NCBI GenBank assembly: GCA_902475415.1
Contig: CABRZK010000071.1
Span: forward strand, 1 to 10,115
Reading direction: 5' to 3'
DNA length: 10,115 bases
Source: an uncultured Eubacterium sp.
GTDB lineage: Bacteria > Bacillota > Clostridia > Lachnospirales > Lachnospiraceae
A model generated the notes under the pieces. That model searched no databases. It saw only the letters and a list, made by a program, of their open reading frames with translations, and was not told where the DNA came from. The translations under genes were made by a program, and so were the position numbers. Numbering within the stretch: position 1 is the first letter of the stretch; the number at the start of each line of letters is the position of its first letter. Shown one piece after another: positions 5,608 through 10,115 of this stretch.

Positions 5608-6876
5608 ATGAAGAAAAAAAACAATCAGAATTCTGTGGTTGCGTTTGGTGTTCATGGCTGGTTTCATATCATTTATATGATGTTGATGTTCTGGTTTTAT
5701 GTGGGCATGATCAATGACGGAAGTAACAACATTGCAGGAAAAATCGCAGAGCATATGCTTGGAAGTGCCAAGATGGCCGGAACGATCTCAACCTGTAATT
5801 CCATTGCAGGAATTCTCGGTGTTGCTTTATTTATTGTAATCGGTGTGCTGAACCGCAAGATCGGATCCAGATATATGTCCGGTATCAACTGTATCATCGC
5901 CGGAATCACATATATTGGTGTATTAAATGCTACAAGCCCGTTGATGTATACCATTATGATGGCGATTACATGCGGAACGATCATGGGACATAACCTTGCC
6001 ACAGCTATCTATGTGCCGCTGATTCTGTTCCTGGTTGGCAGATTTGGTGTAACCCGTGCATGTTATCCGATTTCCATCGGATGTATCGCACTTGGTATTA
6101 TCGGTATTTTATTTGTACGTGATACTCCGTTTGAGCGCGGCTATTACCCGGATCATGTATCCAAAGAAGTCTATGATGAGTTTTATGATACGGCAGATGA
6201 TTCAGATGCCGGTGAAAAAGATGGTGGTTGGACTGTCAAAAAATTATTAACATGTGGTCAGGTGTGGATCGTTGCTCTGGTAACCGGTGTCTTCCAGATC
6301 TGTTCTGTAGGAACCATGTCACAGATGATCAACCGTACCACAAATGGATTTGGATTTTCCATTACAGTAGCAGCAAGTATCATGTCTGCATGTGCCATTG
6401 TAGGAGTTGTCGGATCTTTCCTGATCGGTGTGCTGGATCAGAAACTTGGAACGAAAAAAGCGATGATCGTGTTTGGATGCTGGTATGCATGTGCATTGTT
6501 ATTCAACTTTACGGATACCATGGTCGGTTTCTGGGTTTCCATCGTCATGATTGGTATCGGTATCGGCGGAAGTGCCAACTTCACCACATCTCTTCCGGCT
6601 TCCGTATTTGGCCGTCAGGATTTGGATAAAGTAAATTCAGTTCTGTTCCCGATTCAGGGTATCATTACAGCACTGACTTTTGCCATCAATGGTGCAGTTA
6701 TGAATATGACAGGCGGCAATATCCGTTATGCTTATGCCATTGATGCATGCCTGGCGCTTGTGAACGTACTGCTTATCATTGTGTTTGTCAAAGATCACAA
6801 ATATAACAGAGACTGGATCGCAGAGCAGGAAGCAAAAGGAGAGGCCGACGCAGAAGTGTCTGCGGAGACAATGTAA
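5608..6876 (+). CDS. MFS transporter (OFA-like, 12 membrane helices)
   Basis: This is a 422-residue integral membrane carrier of the major facilitator superfamily. About 12 hydrophobic segments are seen, roughly at 15-35, 62-82, 90-106, 110-130, 132-145, 152-172, 218-240, 250-277, 286-302, 306-326, 345-365 and 376-395. A charged cytoplasmic loop (173-215) divides the two halves. The MFS loop signature appears as GVLNRKIGSRYMSG (79-92) with a weaker copy GVLDQKLGTKKAM in the second half, and FERGYYPD before the central loop resembles the oxalate/formate antiporter (OFA) style. The family moves small solutes, often carboxylates, by symport or antiport; the substrate here cannot be told. The start is the ATG at 5608, preceded by GGGAGG at 5591-5596. 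A terminator follows, so it is likely monocistronic. The divergent kinase next door suggests it could be a regulatory target. Confidence 0.88.
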   Translation: MKKKNNQNSVVAFGVHGWFHIIYMMLMFWFYVGMINDGSNNIAGKIAEHMLGSAKMAGTISTCNSIAGILGVALFIVIGVLNRKIGSRYMSGINCIIAGITYIGVLNATSPLMYTIMMAITCGTIMGHNLATAIYVPLILFLVGRFGVTRACYPISIGCIALGIIGILFVRDTPFERGYYPDHVSKEVYDEFYDTADDSDAGEKDGGWTVKKLLTCGQVWIVALVTGVFQICSVGTMSQMINRTTNGFGFSITVAASIMSACAIVGVVGSFLIGVLDQKLGTKKAMIVFGCWYACALLFNFTDTMVGFWVSIVMIGIGIGGSANFTTSLPASVFGRQDLDKVNSVLFPIQGIITALTFAINGAVMNMTGGNIRYAYAIDACLALVNVLLIIVFVKDHKYNRDWIAEQEAKGEADAEVSAETM

Positions 6877-6952
6877 TACAGAGAACAGATATTGTACAGA
6901 ATTTGTGAAATGAGTGACAGAAAGGATCTGTTTTACAAATAAAGAATTTTAG

Positions 6953-6985
6953 AATCCCCGGTGCATATATGGCATCGGGGATTTT
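6953..6985 (+). terminator. Terminator of the MFS gene
   Basis: Arms 6953-6964 and 6972-6983 pair over 12 bp with one G-T wobble and a 7-base loop, followed by only a short T-run (6982-6985). The strong CCCCG/CGGGG core makes termination likely despite the short tail. It separates the MFS gene from the binding-protein gene. Confidence 0.7.
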
Positions 6986-7010
6986 GCAATGAAAAATCAT
7001 GATTCACAGA

Positions 7011-7040
7011 TTGACGAATGGATATGTTCTGTGTGAAAAT
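7011..7040 (+). promoter_or_regulatory. Weak candidate promoter for the solute-binding protein gene
   Basis: TTGACG (7011-7016, five of six) is followed after 18 bases by GAAAAT (7035-7040, four of six). A promoter is expected here because a terminator precedes it, but the -10 match is poor and the leader would be short. Confidence 0.3.
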
Positions 7041-7076
7041 GAAACAGAATAAATCAGAGAAAGCAGAAAGAAAAAC

Positions 7077-8495
7077 GTGATATTAAGAAATCTTTTTAGA
7101 AAAAAACAAAACAGCAAGAAAAACATAACGTTGTCAGGAAACGCAGAAAAGTCACCGAAAAGAAAGATATCGGCGAAACGGATGGCACCGATGGTTCTGG
7201 TGATGATATTTGTATGTCTGCTGACGGCAGGGTGCGGTCAGACATCCGGAAAGGATCAGGAGAAAGAACAGGCAGATCAGTCGTCTGAAGATAAGGTGCA
7301 TCTGTCTGTTTGGGCGTTTTTTGATGAAAATACACCGGGAACTTATTATGTGGATCTGTGGGATGAACTGGCGGAAAAATATGGATATGAGATCGATTTG
7401 AAAACCTATTCCACCGAGCAGATCAAGGACAAGTTGAAGCTTGCACTGGTATGTGATGAACTGCCGGATGTCTTTGCAGTCTGGGGCGGTAATTATCCGA
7501 ATTTCCTTTTTGATGCAAATGCATGCATTCCGGTGGAAGATTATCTGAAAGAGGCAGATGAGCAGTTTGCGGATTCCTATGTGCAGCCCTATGAAGACGG
7601 ACATAACTATATCATCCCCTGTCTGGTGGAAGCCTATGCTGTCACTTATTGTAATCAGGAGCTGATGCAGAAAATGGACCTTTCCATGCCACAGACCTGG
7701 GAGGAATTGCTGGAACTGGTACAGAAAGTAAATGTCTATAATGAGCAAAACGGAACTGATTATGCAGCAATCGAACTGGGAGATAAGGACAGCTGGCTTG
7801 GAGAACTGCTGTATACGATGCTTGTGAACCGCCTGGATCCTTACGCACAGGACAAGCTTGCATCCGGGCAAACAGATCTGACAGATCCGGTATTTTTGCA
7901 GGCTGCGGACATGTTGATGCAGTTAAAGGAAATGCATGCATTTCCGGAAAATATGCTGGAACTGGGAGAGGTGGAAGCTGTTCAGAATTTTGCCGATGGG
8001 AAAGCGGTACTTTTTCCACATCAGTCAACGATTGTATATCACCTTCTGGACGAGATGGGCGCAGATGCAGTCAGCATGGAGCAGTTCCCAGGCTGCAATC
8101 CGGAGTATGACACAGATTATGCACGTTATATGGTAGATATTAATCATACGCTGACACCCGGGCTTTGCATCAGCTCCAATACGAAATATCCGGATCAGGC
8201 GGCAGAGCTTTGCCTTGATTTTTCAGCAAAGGTAAATGAGCGGAATGTGACACAGTATGATTATGTGGATATTGTAAAGGAGAGCGGTCTGAAGGTCACG
8301 GTAGACAGTCCGCTGGCGGTGCAGCAGTTTCATACCATGCTGGATCAGGCAAAACATTACACACCACTTTGGTATGCAGTGCTGAATCAGACGGATGGAG
8401 ATAACTGGCGGAACCTGACCCGCAAATTGCTGGGAGGAGCAGTCAGCCCACAGGAATTCGTGCAGGATGCCGGGCAGTATCTGAATTGGAGATAG
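7077..8495 (+). CDS. Orphan extracellular solute-binding lipoprotein (sugar-type ABC family)
   Basis: This is a 472-residue secreted, membrane-tethered binding protein. Residues 36-52 are a hydrophobic signal core ending in lipobox LTAGC, so C53 would be lipidated after signal peptidase II cleavage, leaving about 420 residues outside. The mature part begins HLSVWAFFDENTPGTYYVDLW and has the usual layout of bacterial extracellular solute-binding family 1/8 proteins, including LPDVFAVWGG (about 134-143), a hinge region with AYAVTYCNQELMQKM and the following PQTWEELLE. These proteins normally hand sugars or oligosaccharides to two permeases, but none is encoded next to it: upstream is an MFS carrier and downstream a convergent hydrolase. 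The GTG at 7077 is the only reasonable start that keeps the basic residues before the signal core; an ATG at 7182 would remove them. The resulting n-region of 35 residues is long. Ligand unknown. Confidence 0.88.
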   Translation: MILRNLFRKKQNSKKNITLSGNAEKSPKRKISAKRMAPMVLVMIFVCLLTAGCGQTSGKDQEKEQADQSSEDKVHLSVWAFFDENTPGTYYVDLWDELAEKYGYEIDLKTYSTEQIKDKLKLALVCDELPDVFAVWGGNYPNFLFDANACIPVEDYLKEADEQFADSYVQPYEDGHNYIIPCLVEAYAVTYCNQELMQKMDLSMPQTWEELLELVQKVNVYNEQNGTDYAAIELGDKDSWLGELLYTMLVNRLDPYAQDKLASGQTDLTDPVFLQAADMLMQLKEMHAFPENMLELGEVEAVQNFADGKAVLFPHQSTIVYHLLDEMGADAVSMEQFPGCNPEYDTDYARYMVDINHTLTPGLCISSNTKYPDQAAELCLDFSAKVNERNVTQYDYVDIVKESGLKVTVDSPLAVQQFHTMLDQAKHYTPLWYAVLNQTDGDNWRNLTRKLLGGAVSPQEFVQDAGQYLNWR

Positions 8496-8530
8496 AATTG
8501 CTGGATTTGGGTAAAAAACTCCCTTAATAG

Positions 8531-8564
8531 AAAAATCGCGCAGACTTAGGTCTGCGCGATTTTT
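8531..8564. terminator. Bidirectional terminator between binding protein and hydrolase genes
   Basis: A perfect 15-bp stem (8531-8545/8550-8564) with a TTAG loop starts with five A and ends with five T residues, so it serves both converging transcripts: 35 bases past the binding-protein stop and 66 bases past the hydrolase stop. Confidence 0.95.
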
Positions 8565-8629
8565 CGTTATAAAGAATTTATGCTATTAGATCAAAATACC
8601 AGTGGTAATGATACTGCTTATGCTCTCGA

Positions 8630-9622
8630 TCAGTCTAAAAATGCAAAGACATCATCCCAGTATTCATTCCCAAGAAGATACATGGCTTCTCCATGACCGG
8701 ATCCGGGAGCCGTAACTTTTTCTTTATTATCTCCGGGTTTTGCCTGATATAAAATATCCATCATTTCATATGGAATGAAGTCGTCGGCGGTGCCATGGAT
8801 GAACAGCATCGGTTTTTTACAGTTTTTGATCTGATTCAGGGCAGATGCTTCTTTGAAAGAATAACCGGCTTTCAGGATAGCAAACATGTTGGCGGTGTAC
8901 ATCAGTGGAAATTCCGGCATACCAAACCGTAGCTTTAATTCGCTTGCAAAAATGTCCCAGACGCTGGTATAACCGCAATCTTCTACAAATGCAACAACCT
9001 GATCCGGAGTGTCTTCACCGGCTGTCATCATAGTTGTGGCAGCACCCATGGACACGCCGTGGATGACAATTTTTGCTTCTGGATCCTGTGCGATGATCCA
9101 GTCAATCCAGGAAAGAATGTCCTTCCGGTCTAACCATCCCATGCCAAGATAGTCCCCATCTGTGTCGCCACATGCACGAAGATCCGGAGTCAGTACCTGG
9201 TAATTATGATCGTGATAATGCTGTGCCAGACTGGTTGCCCCAAGGTGATCGCCACGGTAGCCATGCAGGGCAATGACCCAATTGTGAGAGTCGCCATTCG
9301 GATAGTAGACACCGCTGCAATGGATACCATCATCCATAGATGAAATGTGCACTGTCTGACCGGGATTCTCGGCAAGGAATGATTCATTTGCTTCCTGTTG
9401 TGCAATTTTTCCCTCTGCGATGGTTCGCTCCGTGTCATCGGCGGTTTCCGGGATTTCCAGAGCAACCGTTCTGTTTCCGCCATCTCCGGAACGGCCAATG
9501 GAGTAATTCACAAGGTAATTTCCGGCAAACAGAGAAATCAGAAGGAGTAATGCAATCAGAACAGCTATGATAGCAAGTATGATTTTTTTGATGTTGATTT
9601 TTTCTTTTTTCAATTGTTTCAT
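8630..9622 (-). CDS. Membrane-anchored alpha/beta hydrolase (serine hydrolase)
   Basis: This is a 330-residue protein with an uncleaved-looking N-terminal membrane helix (residues about 13-34, preceded by many lysines), so the catalytic domain should face outward. The alpha/beta hydrolase elements are in order: oxyanion motif HGYRG (120-124), nucleophile elbow GVSMGA with S191, acid D280 in HGTADDFIP, and base H310 in GSGHGEA. The triad is complete. The family includes esterases and peptidase-like enzymes; the substrate cannot be read from sequence. I start it at the ATG at 9622 because AGAAAGG lies about 10 bases upstream. A TTG at 9661 would add 13 residues and would overlap a palindrome that looks regulatory. 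It is a single gene converging on the binding-protein gene, with its own promoter candidate. Confidence 0.9.
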   Translation of the reverse strand: MKQLKKEKINIKKIILAIIAVLIALLLLISLFAGNYLVNYSIGRSGDGGNRTVALEIPETADDTERTIAEGKIAQQEANESFLAENPGQTVHISSMDDGIHCSGVYYPNGDSHNWVIALHGYRGDHLGATSLAQHYHDHNYQVLTPDLRACGDTDGDYLGMGWLDRKDILSWIDWIIAQDPEAKIVIHGVSMGAATTMMTAGEDTPDQVVAFVEDCGYTSVWDIFASELKLRFGMPEFPLMYTANMFAILKAGYSFKEASALNQIKNCKKPMLFIHGTADDFIPYEMMDILYQAKPGDNKEKVTAPGSGHGEAMYLLGNEYWDDVFAFLD

Positions 9623-9648
9623 TATATAAAAACCTTTCTTTTGAAAAT

Positions 9649-9663
9649 GTTTGATTATCAAAC
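9649..9663. promoter_or_regulatory. Palindromic operator candidate upstream of the hydrolase
   Basis: GTTTGAT, one central T, ATCAAAC: a perfect 7-1-7 palindrome. It falls about 5-20 bases downstream of the predicted transcription start and 27 bases upstream of the chosen start codon, a typical position for a repressor site. The regulator is not identifiable; a small RNA hairpin is the alternative reading. Confidence 0.5.
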
Positions 9664-9673
9664 TTATTTATAT

Positions 9674-9702
9674 AAGATACATGATTTTGAGGGAATGTTC
9701 AA
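9674..9702 (-). promoter_or_regulatory. Candidate promoter of the hydrolase gene
   Basis: On the minus strand, TTGAAC (9702-9697, four of six) and TATCTT (9679-9674, four of six) are spaced by 17 bases. The start would be near 9667, giving a leader of about 45 bases. Confidence 0.5.
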
Positions 9703-9822
9703 GGTGAAAGTGAATTTATGGTAGATTTTCAGGTTTCGTGCTGGTAGAAAAACGAAAGTCTTATGCTGCTGTATGAACTGCAATTATATATGATATGTAT
9801 TACATGTGTGTGTTAAATTGTC

Positions 9823-9851
9823 TTGCACGTTGTTGTACCTTTTTTTATAAT
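9823..9851 (+). promoter_or_regulatory. Promoter of the Rpn-family remnant
   Basis: TTGCAC (9823-9828, four of six) and a perfect TATAAT (9846-9851) are separated by exactly 17 bases. Transcription would begin near 9858, some 30 bases before the ATG at 9889. Confidence 0.75.
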
Positions 9852-9888
9852 AAAATTGGAGATGGTCGAGAGAGTAGAAAGAAGGGCC

Positions 9889-10115
9889 ATGAACAGGAAA
9901 AAACAACAATTAAAACCGGATGTTGTTCTGAAAAATTATTGGAACAGCAATGCAGAATTCGCAGATTTATTCAATGCAGTTTTATATGTTGCTTGTAGAA
10001 GCGCGAAAAAGTAATCTTGTTTTTCATAATGTGAATAATCGTCATTTGTTTGGTCTGCTGGAAATATTATTGGCACCGGAAGAAAATGCAAAGGATATAA
10101 AAAAAAAAGCGATTG
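9889..10115 (+). pseudogene. Rpn-family recombination-promoting nuclease / putative transposase, internally deleted and frameshifted (3' cut by window)
   Basis: The first frame (ATG 9889, stop 10012-10014) encodes 41 residues; its first 33, MNRKKQQLKPDVVLKNYW followed by NSNAEFADLFNAVLY, are the typical N-terminus of Rpn-family PD-(D/E)XK proteins, but it then runs into an unrelated tail. A second frame, open from 9986 to the window edge, reads MLLVEARKSNLVFHNVNN followed by RHLFGLLEILLAPEENAKDIKKKA, which resembles a region near the middle or late part of the same family, normally well over 100 residues further on. The nuclease core is therefore missing at this joint, and the two parts are out of frame. 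GAAGGG just before the ATG is a plausible ribosome binding site. An intact family member has around 300 residues. The reading depends on my recall of the family, not an alignment; the continuation lies outside the window. Confidence 0.7.

Noticed and set aside
7152..7871. Minus-strand open frame of 239 codons
   Set aside because: It lies antisense within the binding-protein gene, whose family and lipobox are clear; the opposite frame has no start signal or family resemblance.
9795..9998. Open frame of 67 codons overlapping the Rpn remnant
   Set aside because: It starts inside the promoter region and is a shifted frame of the Rpn N-terminus; its peptide is cysteine-rich and low-quality.

Overview
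The window looks like a chromosomal stretch of a low-to-moderate GC Gram-positive anaerobe, most probably a member of the Clostridia, family Lachnospiraceae. The pointers are YesM/YesN-type two-component proteins, a lipoprotein solute-binding protein, an Rpn-family nuclease remnant, an AAA-like/PD-(D/E)XK protein, A-rich Shine-Dalgarno regions, and a tRNA-Leu gene without an encoded CCA. The taxonomic call rests on protein style only.

Layout. Positions 1-946 hold the C-terminal part of an AAA-like ATPase fused to a PD-(D/E)XK nuclease-like domain, cut by the left edge. A gene-poor stretch of about 850 bases follows. It contains a possible decayed reading frame, a plus-strand terminator (1220-1261), a GC-rich two-hairpin element of unknown nature (1339-1433), a bidirectional terminator, and a minus-strand tRNA-Leu with the bacterially unusual anticodon AAG and a near-consensus promoter. 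Next, on the plus strand, come a 76-residue protein of unknown function and a YesN-type response regulator, 13 bases apart and probably one operon. They converge on a 721-residue YesM-type sensor histidine kinase on the minus strand, with a long bidirectional terminator between them. The kinase carries two sets of in-frame tandem repeats in the linker between its HAMP-like region and its catalytic region.

Beyond a 357-base divergent spacer lie a 12-helix MFS transporter and, after a terminator, an orphan solute-binding lipoprotein with no permease genes nearby. A perfect 15-bp-arm bidirectional terminator separates this from a convergent membrane-anchored alpha/beta hydrolase, whose candidate promoter is followed by a perfect palindrome. 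The right edge holds an Rpn-family (PD-(D/E)XK) gene that appears internally deleted and frameshifted, although it still has a TATAAT promoter.

How the parts may work together. The sensor kinase and response regulator are the only two-component proteins here and belong to partner families, so they are probably a pair that senses an extracellular solute. The MFS carrier and the orphan binding protein are plausible targets, or the binding protein may act as a ligand-presenting partner, but this is inferred from adjacency. I see no CRISPR array, phage module, transposase of a classical IS family, or clear new multi-gene system. The most unusual items are the tRNA-Leu(AAG), the structured GC-rich element beside it, the repeat-expanded kinase linker and the deleted Rpn gene.
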